From NCBI RefSeq assembly GCF_000002515.2, contig NC_006041.1:1-64000 (forward strand): a stretch of 64,000 bases of DNA. The letters run 5' to 3'. The DNA comes from Kluyveromyces lactis. Its lineage: Eukaryota; Ascomycota; Saccharomycetes; Saccharomycetales; Saccharomycetaceae. Made by a program: the position numbers and the translations under genes. Below are positions 1-9,199 of the stretch, in pieces; positions within the stretch are counted from its first letter, which is position 1; the number at the start of each line of letters is the position of its first letter. The notes beneath the pieces are model-generated. The model searched no databases. It saw only the letters and a list, made by a program, of their open reading frames with translations, and was not told where the DNA came from.

Positions 1-513
1 GATGGGCGGCCCCACACACCTAATCAAATCCGTACACCACATACCTAATCAAATCCGTACACCACATACCTAATCAAATCCGTACACCACATACCTAATC
101 AAATCCGTACACCACATACCTAATCAAATCCGTACACCACATACCTAATCAAATCCGTACACCACATACCTAATCAAATCCGTACACCACATACCTAATC
201 AAATCCGTACACCACATACCTAATCAAATCCGTACACCACATACCTAATCAAATCCGTACACCACATACCTAATCAAATCCGTACACCACATACCTAATC
301 AAATCCGTACACCACATACCTAATCAAATCCGTACACCACATACCTAATCAAATCCGTACACCACATACCTAATCAAATCCGTACACCACATACCTAATC
401 AAATCCGTACACCACATACCTAATCAAATCCGTACACCACATACCTAATCAAATCCGTACACCACATACCTAATCAAATCCGTACACCACATACCTAATC
501 AAATCCGTACACC
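1..513. repeat. Telomeric 25-bp repeat array (left chromosome end)
   Basis: About 19.7 tandem copies of a 25-bp unit run from base 21 to base 513 with no visible variation. On the - strand the unit contains ACGGATTTGATTAGG followed by TATGTGGTGT, which is the telomere repeat established for Kluyveromyces lactis. The C-rich strand is the + strand, so the chromosome end is to the left. The first ~20 bases (GATGGGCGGCCCCACACACC) match the unit only in their last few bases and may be a cloning or assembly junction. Confidence 0.97.
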
Positions 514-847
514 CCGCTCCTCCCTTTCTGGTAATTTTACTTTTATTTTTTTCATTTTTTTCATTTTTTTCATTTTTTTATTTTTTCATTTTTTCATTTT
601 CTCATTTTCTCTTTTTTAATCACTCTAGACGGATTTCCTCTTCTGGTAATTTTCTTTTTCTCATTTTCTCATTTTCTCATTTTCTCTTTTCTAATCACTC
701 GAAACGGATTTCCTCTTTCGGTAATTTTGCTTCTTTGTTTTTTACTTTAATTTCTTTTTCCTCTTCTCCTCTTTCGCTTTCTCCTTTCACTCTCATCCAT
801 TCTCATTCCTCAATTTATACTTTTTTTGGCAGTATTCTTGACTGTTT

Positions 848-1456
848 TTCACCATTTCCCCTTACCCGCACTTCCATCACATTTTCTTTGTCAATCCACC
901 TTCTTGCCATGGCCAATGCTTGGTCCTGCTGGGCCTGGTCCTTGCATAGGATACACACGTTACCCGCACAATTATCACCCATTTTCAACTTCTTCCAACT
1001 TTTGCTCCTCTTGCCATGAAACTTCATTTCAAATTACTTCACTTCATCACTTCCTTAGTTACCCTGCTTTATTATAAATCACGTGCTTCCCATCTCCCGC
1101 TTCCCATCTCCCGCTTCCCATCACCTGCTTCTCTTCACCTGCTTCTCTTCACTTTCATTTTTCATCCCTTCTCATTCTACCTTTCTTTCCCTCTCTCCCT
1201 CTGAATATCAGAATTCTCCACTGTTTTTCACAATTACTACTTACCCGCACTTAAACTACACTTCTCCATGTTAATCAACCTTATTCCTATCCTATCCTCT
1301 GATCTCATCCTGGCCGTGCCTAAGCTACTACAGTTACCCGCACAAACAATTCCCATCCCACATCTCCCATTTCTGCTTCTCTTGCCACCAAACTTCATTT
1401 AAAATTACTTCACTTCTTGACCCTAATACTTACCCTGCTTTCTTCTATATCACGTG
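848..1456. repeat. Diverged tandem duplication of ~370 bp inside the R element
   Basis: Two blocks share the same order of landmarks: a 'ctgtttttcac' start, 'cttacccgcact', 'ttacccgcaca', 'aaacttcattt', 'aattacttcacttc', 'ttaccctgcttt', then a CACGTG. The landmarks are about 371 bp apart (for example ttaccctgctt near 1058 and again near 1430). The copies are clearly diverged. This is seen directly, but the exact unit borders are estimates. Confidence 0.6.
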
Positions 1457-1800
1457 CCTCTTATCTCTCCTCTCCCACCCACGCTTTTCCATTTCACCCA
1501 CCTTCTGTTCTATATCGTTTCATACGGCACGAACCTCAGTGGTTCTCTCCTGTCCCATCCCATCCATTCTCAATCCATACTTCAATCCTGTTTTTGTCCG
1601 GGTTACCCCTTTCCTTCAAATCTGTTTCATTTTCCTTTTTTTCGCTTTTCATTTTTCATTTTCATCTCTGTCATTTCATACGGCACGGAGCTAGGCACTT
1701 CTCCCCTGTCCCATTTCCTCACTTCTTCCCTCTCTCTCCCTCAGCTTTCCCATTTTTTTCATTTTTTTCATTTTTCATTGCACTCACTATTCCTGCTACC

Positions 1801-2010
1801 ACAAGGGTCCCCCCTTGTAAATGGATGAATCTTGCTGAACACAAGGGTCCTCCCTTGTAAATGGGTACTCCATTACTGAATACACGTGACTACTTCAACC
1901 ATCCCATTTTCATTTTTCATTGCACTATTCCTGCCACCACAAGCATCCTCCTCAAGGGGCCCCCCTTGTAAATGGATGGATCATTGCTGAATACAAGGGT
2001 CCCCCCTTGT
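1801..2010. repeat. Four perfect or near-perfect short dyads (ACAAGGG...CCCTTGT)
   Basis: Four copies of an inverted repeat with 6-7 bp arms and a very short centre lie at about 1801-1818, 1841-1858, 1953-1968 and 1994-2010. Each is followed by 'aaatgg' or 'aattgg'. They fall in two tandem ~140-bp units that each end in a CACGTG. They could be hairpins or binding sites for a dimeric protein; no function is known to me. Confidence 0.6.
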
Positions 2011-2680
2011 AATTGGATGCCCTTTCCTGAATTCACGTGACTGATTCAACCATTTTCATTTTCATTTTTCACCACGATCAATCAATCCTCGTGAATCATC
2101 TCCTGAACTTATTCACGTGATAACCAGAGGAAGTGTTTTTCATTTTCATACTTCCTGTCCATCATCCCTCCATAGAGAGGACCTCTCCCTCTGTGAATAG
2201 AATACGCTTCTCCATACACGTGACCACCGCAAACACTCTACTAACAACTATCTCTCGTGAATCATCTCCTGAACTGTGAACTATGAACTGCCTATTCAAT
2301 GTATACTGCTACTCTACTGTTTATATCAATTGCTCGTCTATTCCTCTCTCTCCCTCTCCTTCCTCCCTCTCTCTCCCTCTTCTTCCTCCCTCTTCTTCCT
2401 CCCTCCTCCCTTTCACTTTTCCATCTGAAACCTTCTTTTCCTTTTCTAAAGTTGAAAAATCTACTGAAACGCAGTCTCCAGAATCACTGGAAACTGCCAC
2501 AGCACCACGTGACTAGATAATGTCTTTTTCACAACGACAACTTCCGGCGAACTGAACTTACTTAAACAATCTGTCGTTCTCGACTTTAATTATTCTTTAA
2601 TTTACTCATCAACTAAACTCAAACTGCAGAGCAATAAGTCCAAAACCAAACTACTAACATCTACTAAACATCTACTAGAC

Positions 2681-3727
2681 ATGTCATCTCACCCTTTCCA
2701 GGTCATTGATTTGTGTGCTCCTGCAGAAGAAACTTCACGTCTGCTATTAGAAGCTGCAAATACTCAAGGTTTTCTGTTTATTGACGGCCACTCTTTTTCT
2801 CAACAACAAGTAGATGCTTTGTTTCGCTTATCCATGGAGTACTTCACCAATACTCCCCACCACGAAAAGCTGCAATATGCTTTCGATGTCGCCAAGAATT
2901 ATGGATACACTGATTATACTCGTGAACAAGGGGACCCCAGCAAGGCCAAAGACTTCAAAGAGTGCTACAATTTTGGTTCTATAAATTTCAGCAATGGTAC
3001 TTACAACGGCCAATCGCGGTCTACTTCTGAAAATTGTATGCAGCATGGTGAAGTTCCCCCATTGTTTACTTATCACAATGACTTAATTGTTGACAGCATC
3101 AAGAAATTCCATGAGCTGGCCAGGAATATCATGGGATTATTCACGGTAGCCCTTGGAATCATCCAAGAAGATTTCTTTGTATCCAGGTTCAGTGACGATA
3201 AGAAGAACGGATGTGTCATGAGGTTGTTGCACTATCCCCTTTTCAGGGATGATGGCGTTGATGGCAGCTCTGGGATTGACCCGACGCTAAGAATTGGACC
3301 TCATTCGGATTACGGCGCATTGACACTCTTGCTTCAAAAGGAAGGAGAGCAAGGGCTGGAAGTGCAATTGGACCCGGGCTGTGACCAGTGGACAAAGGTT
3401 CCGTTTTTGACTTCCAGATACGAAGGTTCGGCTCCTCCAATTGTCGTTAACTTCGGTGACATGTTGAGCTTTTGGACAAAAGGCGTTATTAGGAGCACGA
3501 AACACAGAGTGAAAATTGACCCTGGTGAAACGAGATCCAGTGACAGATACTCCATTGTGTTTTTTACCCATCCTGACGCAGACACTACCCTAGATCCCGT
3601 TCCAAGTAGAGTCATCGAGAGTAACTCTAATGGCATTGGGGCACCTCCGGTGACGGCTTACGAGTATTTGTCTGCTCACCTCTCCCGCGTGATCAACTCA
3701 ATTCCCAGTCATGACGGCATGGTATAG
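2681..3727 (+). CDS. 2-oxoglutarate/Fe(II)-dependent oxygenase, isopenicillin-N-synthase-like
   Basis: This 348-aa protein is a soluble non-haem iron oxygenase of the isopenicillin N synthase / flavonol synthase type. These enzymes use 2-oxoglutarate and O2 to oxidise small molecules. The N-terminal non-haem dioxygenase domain covers about residues 8-120. The C-terminal catalytic domain shows the iron triad H208-x-D210 (in GPHSDYGALTLL) and H275 (in STKHRVK), plus R289-x-S (in DRYSIVF), which normally binds 2-oxoglutarate. Length is typical and the catalytic set is complete, so it looks functional. It is the outermost gene on this chromosome end, ~180 bp inside the R element, and the MCH-type transporter follows on the same strand. 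The substrate cannot be inferred. Confidence 0.9.
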   Translation: MSSHPFQVIDLCAPAEETSRLLLEAANTQGFLFIDGHSFSQQQVDALFRLSMEYFTNTPHHEKLQYAFDVAKNYGYTDYTREQGDPSKAKDFKECYNFGSINFSNGTYNGQSRSTSENCMQHGEVPPLFTYHNDLIVDSIKKFHELARNIMGLFTVALGIIQEDFFVSRFSDDKKNGCVMRLLHYPLFRDDGVDGSSGIDPTLRIGPHSDYGALTLLLQKEGEQGLEVQLDPGCDQWTKVPFLTSRYEGSAPPIVVNFGDMLSFWTKGVIRSTKHRVKIDPGETRSSDRYSIVFFTHPDADTTLDPVPSRVIESNSNGIGAPPVTAYEYLSAHLSRVINSIPSHDGMV

Positions 3728-4527
3728 GCTGCGTCACATTCTATGACTTCTTTCATTTTGTTTTACAGTTTTTTTTACAGGTTTTTTTTTTGAGATTATT
3801 AATTTTCAATTTTCTACTGTAGGCAGACAGAGTGAAGAATTTCTAACTTGATTAACTGCTATTGAGCAGGTCAGCCACTAACTTCAAACCCTGACATGTA
3901 CCCTCAAATAGTTTTATATACTCCCAATACTTACCGTACCTAGTAATGAGGCTACTGAATAACGCTATACTCCGAAGGAGATACGTCGGAACATTCGCTG
4001 ATGAGTTATAAGGTATATCACTCTCTCCTATTGGAACACTCTGATAATAAAAAGTCATTTATTTTGATGAAAAAAGAAGAGTGAATTTGAATCTTTGGAT
4101 CTAGAACTTGACAACACGACTGCATAAATGACCAGCATGAGGGCCGGTGGTGAGGAAGGCCTTTCACATGTTTCCCTCTGCAACTGGTAATTGTGCACCT
4201 GTAAATCATCAACCGGTCGAGAGAGACGAAGTCTGTCACAGAGACAACAGCACACTCTCGAACTCTCGAAGTTCGAACGTCTCAGTATTGCAATCTATTG
4301 GAAAAAAATACCAGTATTGATGTCTGCAGATATTCTGCTGGGTCATCTCATCTTTTATGACAAATTTTGACTCTATCTCTTTTGATTCTACTCGTGTTGG
4401 TATGTATTTTCTTCTTTTTTCTTAACCTGGAAACATATAAATATACCTCTAAAGAATCTGACGTTGCACACCAACTGACGGGATACTTCACGGTCAGTTT
4501 TTATCTTTACAACCTCGGACAACTTGA
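3728..4527. other. Intergenic region between the oxygenase and the MCH transporter
   Basis: Eight hundred bases without a gene I can support. The short antisense frames here have no recognisable features. An 'aaatataaat' TATA-like stretch near 4436 is a plausible promoter element for the transporter downstream. Confidence 0.5.
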
Positions 4528-6051
4528 ATGAGTGCAACTCTTCAGAGCATCATGTCCGAGAATAATACTACCTTCAGAGAGAAAGGAGAGGCCGCTACCA
4601 GCTTGGAAACTTCAAACATTTCTTCAGCAGGAGAATTGAAAGATCCTGGCAGACTCGAAAAGGAGCAAACTATTTATGAATTTGAGACTGTGCCAGAAGA
4701 TGAGGATGATAGCTACAACAAAATAAAAGTTCCAGATGGAGGCTATGGCTGGGTGGTGGTTTTCTCATCCTTCTTGTTAAACTTCTGCACCTCTGGTGCG
4801 TCGTATGGTTACGGTGTTTACTTGTCATATTACATGGATAGTGGAAAATACGAAACTGGAGGTAAACTCGACTATGCTGCCATTGGGGGATTGAGCTTTG
4901 GTGTTGGGGTTCTTTTTTCTCCCTTGTACAACTATATATTGATAAACACTTCACCAAGGAAGCTCATTTCGCTTGGAATCGTCATTCAGAATGTTGCCGC
5001 GTTACTAGCTGCCTTTTCTACCAAATTATGGCAGGTGTATCTGACTCAAGGTGTGTTCATCTCAATAGGTACAGGCGCAATATGCTTTCCAAACACTACA
5101 ATAGCCGCACCATGGTTTAGGAAGAAAAGATCCCTAGCTCTGGGGATTACCGTGGCCGGTACGGGGGTTGGAGGAATCGTTTTCAACCTCTCCACCCAAC
5201 GCATTATTGATAATTATGATTCCAAGTGGGCGTTGATTTCTCAATGTATCATATGCTCAGTGCTGAGTACTGTAGCGGTGCTTTTGATTAGAACCAGAAG
5301 AGACGAGGTTCAGAAGTATTCTGATACGCCCACAACAGCAGTGGCGCTGGATATGTTCAAGTACCCAGTGATATGGTTATTGATCCTTTGGGTGTGTTTC
5401 ACCATGCTTGGTTATGTTGTTCAGGTCTATTCTCTGTTCTCGTTTACGATTTCTCTCGGCTACACTTCCAAACAAGCCTCGGCGGTGTCCTGTGTTATAT
5501 GTGTGGGAATCATTGTTGGAAGACCTCTTGTGGGACTTGCCGCCGATAAGTTCGGAGCGGTGACAACAGGGATGTTCTGCCATCTGATTGTAGCTATTCT
5601 GTGTTATGGAATGTGGATTCCGTGCAGAAATTACGCAACAGTTGTCGTGTTCGGTCTCTTCGAGGGAATGTTGATGGGATCAATATGGCTACTACTCACT
5701 TCCATAATAACACGGTTGGTCGGTTTGCCAAAACTAGAAGCGGTGTATTCGGTAGTGTGGATGTTTCTTGGAGTGTGTGCTATTGTGTCACCTGTAATTG
5801 GTATTTCTCTTGCAAAGAACAATGTTAAGCCAGGGGAGAACGCCTACTTGTACACGGCAGTTTACTGTGGAACAGCGTACCTGTTGGCAGCGTTAGCTCT
5901 TTGGTGCATTCGCGGTATTATTATCGCACGCGACAAAGTAAGTTTGGTTGAAAAGACTGGCTACGATGATGGTGAGCTACATTTGAGGGTAAACCTTGTC
6001 GATGCGCTGAAAGGAATGGCGCACTACGGCAAGTTATATCGAAAGGTGTGA
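4528..6051 (+). CDS. Monocarboxylate-porter family (MCH-like) MFS transporter
   Basis: This 507-aa membrane protein has ~12 hydrophobic segments from residue ~75 to ~480. The monocarboxylate transporter signature stands just before TM1 as VPDGGYGWVVVFSSFLLN (residues ~69-86). The ~68-residue cytosolic N-terminus is acidic and Ser/Thr-rich. The family includes yeast Mch2/Mch4/Mch5, Esbp6 and K. lactis Pul3. Yeast members do not carry lactate or pyruvate; known roles include riboflavin uptake (Mch5) and pulcherrimin-related transport (Pul3). Substrate here is unknown. A second Met lies nine residues in. The gene stops 12 bases before a degenerate LTR and shares strand and neighbourhood with the 2-oxoglutarate oxygenase. 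Confidence 0.9.
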   Translation: MSATLQSIMSENNTTFREKGEAATSLETSNISSAGELKDPGRLEKEQTIYEFETVPEDEDDSYNKIKVPDGGYGWVVVFSSFLLNFCTSGASYGYGVYLSYYMDSGKYETGGKLDYAAIGGLSFGVGVLFSPLYNYILINTSPRKLISLGIVIQNVAALLAAFSTKLWQVYLTQGVFISIGTGAICFPNTTIAAPWFRKKRSLALGITVAGTGVGGIVFNLSTQRIIDNYDSKWALISQCIICSVLSTVAVLLIRTRRDEVQKYSDTPTTAVALDMFKYPVIWLLILWVCFTMLGYVVQVYSLFSFTISLGYTSKQASAVSCVICVGIIVGRPLVGLAADKFGAVTTGMFCHLIVAILCYGMWIPCRNYATVVVFGLFEGMLMGSIWLLLTSIITRLVGLPKLEAVYSVVWMFLGVCAIVSPVIGISLAKNNVKPGENAYLYTAVYCGTAYLLAALALWCIRGIIIARDKVSLVEKTGYDDGELHLRVNLVDALKGMAHYGKLYRKV

Positions 6052-6063
6052 GAAACTTGACAG

Positions 6064-6330
6064 TGTTGTTCCAAGACGTTGTAGAGACTTTTCCAGTTAG
6101 TCAAGTATTGGAAGAATGGCTGAATCTAGTGTAGTCCAGGAGAAAGTATATAGCATCTAGTAGTTGAACATCAAATCCAAGCTTATAAACTGAGGATTCT
6201 TTGTCCCCTCTCCCATTCGATGTTGATAACCTATTCGTTATTGATCTACATTAACCAATGTGCCAAATAGAAGAAACCAAAGAAAACGTCGAAGAAGCAT
6301 CGAATCACATGGTAAATATTATTCACTAAT
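6064..6330 (+). mobile_element. Degenerate solo LTR, Ty1/copia-like
   Basis: Begins TGTTGTTCC like the better copies at 20860 and 8493. It then shows the same order of landmarks: 'gttgaacatcaaatc', a 'cttataaa' TATA-like box, 'ccccctcccattcga'-type sequence, 'ttattgatctacatt' and 'agaagaaaccaa'. It is an old fossil with an indistinct 3' end. No internal element sequence is attached. Confidence 0.55.
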
Positions 6331-8040
6331 AACTCTAACCTCGAATTTAATACCCGGAGCTTTCCATCATTGCCTAAACACAAAGCTGAAATGACAGGCA
6401 TCAGATTTTGTTCTATCAACGAATCCTTTCTTAAGAGAGTAGAAACATTGTCGGATAACTGCCAAATGCTAAGGCCCCATAATACCAATTACAAAACGCA
6501 ATGCTTTTGCCACAAACCGATTGCCCATTGCAGAATACGGCATCCTCGACATCTCTTGTTACTGCCCCGGCAATGATCTGTTTTACCGCAGAATTGCCCA
6601 CAGTTGTTGATCGCTCTTTGTTTCAAACCACTTGGAGTAGCTACTAATGTGTGGGGCTCGGCTATGGTTTCTGTAAAGGAACCATTTACACTAGCTTGTA
6701 CCTCCTCGCTTTCAATAAAATTAGCTACATTAAAGTGTTAGTGACTAGCGAAAAAGTCTGAAGTTGCAGCAACTGTTGCGAACGATTCCCAACGGTAAAA
6801 TGACCCGTTTTCAAAGTACGCACTCACATTCAAAAAGTACCCACTACTGTTGTCGGCGGATGAGATAACGGTGAATGTATCGCCAGCTAAACTTTGATCG
6901 AACAAACGGAAATTCGGAATGGAACTAGCAAGCAATAAACATTCCCAGCTGACCATCGTATTTGTGCTATCGGACTTATTTGGTTGCTTGAATCAGAAAC
7001 TTTCAGCAATAAATAATTGTTGCTGGAAGAGTTTAAGCTTCAAGTTGTATTATCTTGGCATTTCTATATCTACATACCTTTTACATGTGAGGGAATGCGG
7101 TTTTATCTTGTAGATGTCTGTTTCACTTACGTTGCTGCATATATTCGTTCCTTACATTTTCAATGCAGTGCAAAAAATGGCTAACAATAAAAGCAGAAGA
7201 TGAAGAAAATTGAAAAAGTCAAAGAATAACGAAGCTCCGGTATGTGGCTAGTCAGACCTGTGCAGAACCATGCAGACCAGTCCAGCGTTTATTTTCGTTT
7301 CCTTTTTCCCTTTTTTGCAACTTTTGACGTTGCCTGTATCTCATTCCTTCATGAGCTAGCAATAGCAGGTAATAACGTAGAATGTTGAAGTGAAGGAAGA
7401 AGCTGCGGGGAAAGTGTGTTCAGCTTTTAGACTTAATTTTCATGGTACTACGTGATCTCTGGAGGAAATAATCCTCAAGCTTGGTTTTTAGGCACTGCGA
7501 ACTTGTCGCTGAGCATAATTCAACTTAATCCATGTTTTCTGGAGCCTTTAACAATAAATCCTGATTATGCACTGCTTTTCATTCCGTATTAGGTATAATG
7601 ATTTGGGGTGTTTTGGGATTTTCACTGATCATAGCTCTTAGACTTAATATTTTCGATTGCCTTGAGGTTCAACAACCAGTATTTCTTGGTTATGATCCCA
7701 CAGCCTCTGTTTGAGCAATTATCATCGCGTGATAACATGTATCGGAGGAAGTAGATCTTTTGAGAAAAAGGCTTGGCACCTACGCTACCTGATATACACA
7801 AACAGTAAGCGATGATGACACGTAGCAGTTCCTTTAATGTGGTCCCTGGCACGAATGTGTACCGGTGTCAGGTATCAAACACTAAACACTCATTCGTATT
7901 TACCAAAGATATAAAATAGGTGTTGTTTACTGGATCTGTCGTAATATCTTTAGCTGTATCTTCACTTAGTATTTTTTGATGATCGGTTTATATATTATCA
8001 TTTAGACTTCGCTCAGTATAGATAATCTAATACCGCCGCC
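6331..8040. other. Decayed subtelomeric sequence between the MCH transporter and the secreted ORF
   Basis: Apart from the remnant at 6489-6956 I see no intact gene. A 76-aa frame on the - strand (7622-7852) starts with a hydrophobic, signal-peptide-like stretch (LLRVIIAYCLCISGSVGA) and has two cysteines near RDDNCSNRGCG. It is short and unrecognised, so I do not call it a gene. The last 100 bases hold 'tttatatattatc' near 7987, a likely TATA region for the ORF at 8041. Confidence 0.45.
6489..6956 (-). pseudogene. Remnant of a secreted-type cysteine-rich protein gene (broken)
   Basis: On the - strand this interval keeps coding character: N-glycosylation-type motifs in its first half, and in its second half a short basic stretch followed by a cluster of six closely spaced cysteines. 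It is broken, with about one break visible, and its true 5' end is not evident. I do not recognise the family; it may be an old secreted-peptide or cell-surface gene. Treated as a fossil. Confidence 0.4.
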
Positions 8041-8481
8041 ATGTACATTAGCTTGGTTTATTTGGAAGTTTTATTGTCCTTTTCGCTACTTTCTCCGGCT
8101 GCAGCCGCTCCGCTGCCTGATGCAAACTCCACCGCTGTCAACTCACTTGAATTCGATATGGTTTCCAATTCCACTTCAGTTTGTTTCAATTCCACTAACT
8201 ATGCCATTGATGTTTCTGAGCTCCCTCTTCCAGAATGGTTAGATGACTGGGATTCTTTATTACTTGCTATGCCGTGCGGTGATGAAATTTTCGTTTCTGT
8301 TCCAAAAGATCTGGACAGCAACACTACAGCAAAGATACTGGCTTATTCTTTAGCTTCTGGTATTGCAGTGGATAATTGGAATAGTGAACTGCAGAAGAGA
8401 GAAAACATTCAGGCAGATCTTGATGCCTTCTGGGAAACAGGCACTGTTGAGCTAGACTCGCTATCAATTGTACAAAATTGA
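8041..8481 (+). CDS. Small secreted glycoprotein, possible Kex2-processed proprotein
   Basis: This 146-aa protein begins with a clear signal peptide (hydrophobic residues ~4-22, likely cleaved in SPAAAAP). It has several N-glycosylation sites (NST at three places, NTT), two cysteines, and an acidic body. A Lys-Arg dibasic site near residues 119-120 (LQKRENIQ) is the kind of site Kex2 cuts in the Golgi, which would release a ~26-residue acidic tail. The start has a good context and sits 50 bp below a TATA-like run. I do not recognise the family. The frame stops 11 bases before an LTR, so its 3' end may be altered. It could be secreted, cell-wall or vacuolar. Confidence 0.6.
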   Translation: MYISLVYLEVLLSFSLLSPAAAAPLPDANSTAVNSLEFDMVSNSTSVCFNSTNYAIDVSELPLPEWLDDWDSLLLAMPCGDEIFVSVPKDLDSNTTAKILAYSLASGIAVDNWNSELQKRENIQADLDAFWETGTVELDSLSIVQN

Positions 8482-8492
8482 TTGCACAAGAA

Positions 8493-8906
8493 TGTTGTTT
8501 CTTTGCGGTTGTAGGGGTATTTCTAAGGCGTCATTTAGTGAACCATTGCTAAATAAGAAGTTGAGCTGAGAGCAACTAGGATCAGCATCAAGGCTACAGC
8601 ACCATTATTTGAACATCAGATGTAACAAGTATATAAGTAGAAGGTTACTTCATCCAATTTTCCCCTCTGGATTTGACGACATATTAATTATTGTTCTACA
8701 GTGACTTATATGTCAGATGTAAGAAACCAAGGGGAACACCGTAAGTAATTTACTTAATTAGTCGAAGTTCGTATACCGATCACCAATTTAACTATCCGAT
8801 TATTTCATTAACAACTACAAGTCAGAATGGCATCCAGTTACATCAATACTACTAACCCTCTAGGTCAAGCCCCTACTACCAAACTTGATGAATATCCAGT
8901 GCAACA
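8493..8906 (+). mobile_element. Solo LTR, Ty1/copia-like, with start of gag frame
   Basis: A ~414-bp LTR beginning TGTTG and ending CAACA. It has a TATA box (tatataag, 8630-8637) and near its 3' end an ATG at 8827 opening a short frame that reads MASSYINTTNPLGQ. Placing the gag start inside the LTR is as in S. cerevisiae Ty1. No matching 5-bp target duplication is visible. It is very similar to the copy at 18779-19171. It lies in the same orientation as, and ~290 bp upstream of, the arsenite pump gene. Solo fossil, no internal domain. Confidence 0.8.
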
Positions 8907-9018
8907 TAAAGTTCTTGGTTGTGAGGTGTTATGGTTCCAAGTAAGACTACAGACTCTACTTCGTCGATGTATATGTGCGGACCATGGCAGCTATTGATTA
9001 TGTTCTTGATTATGGTAA

Positions 9019-9031
9019 TGATTATTAATCA
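9019..9031 (-). promoter_or_regulatory. Yap8/Arr1 response element, exact match, ARR3 promoter
   Basis: The + strand reads TGATTATTAATCA, which is exactly the reverse complement of TGATTAATAATCA, the 13-bp element bound by S. cerevisiae Yap8 (Arr1) in the ARR2/ARR3 promoter. It lies ~170 bp upstream of the ARR3 start, outside the LTR. Confidence 0.85.
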
Positions 9032-9069
9032 AATACTTATCTCAGTGTTAAACTTTTGATTTTTTAGCT

Positions 9070-9082
9070 TGATTTCTAATCA
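9070..9082. promoter_or_regulatory. Second, weaker Yap8-like element, ARR3 promoter
   Basis: TGATTTCTAATCA keeps both half-sites of the Yap8 element and differs at two central positions. It is 51 bp downstream of the exact site and ~118 bp from the ARR3 start. Confidence 0.5.
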
Positions 9083-9199
9083 AAATACTAGTGTAAAATG
9101 AGAGACATTGTATAAAACAGGAACAGCTCGCTCAAGCAATTACACGTCTGTGGAAGTATTGTCGACGATTTTGTTCAAAATATTACAACACTAAGGTCA

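Larger units (their letters stand above)
514..2500. repeat. Subtelomeric R element (purine/pyrimidine strand-biased)
   Basis: Immediately internal to the telomere the + strand is overwhelmingly T and C, with long runs such as TTTTTTCATTTTTTTCATTT and CTCTCTCCCTCTTCTTCC. A distal subtelomeric element with strong purine/pyrimidine strand bias (the R element) is known from K. lactis chromosome ends. The stretch contains internal tandem duplications, four CCCTTGT-type dyads and seven CACGTG sites. The open frames across it are low-complexity Ser/Phe/Leu/Pro strings from the biased composition, and I do not call them genes. The inner boundary is gradual, so the end is approximate. Confidence 0.85.

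Noticed and set aside
735-2520. Several open frames of 60-147 codons on the + strand
   Set aside because: They are low-complexity products of the pyrimidine-rich R element, overlap in several frames and show no domain.
7622-7852. 76-codon frame on the - strand with a signal-peptide-like start
   Set aside because: Only the hydrophobic start is suggestive; no supporting promoter or homology visible, and the surroundings are decayed.
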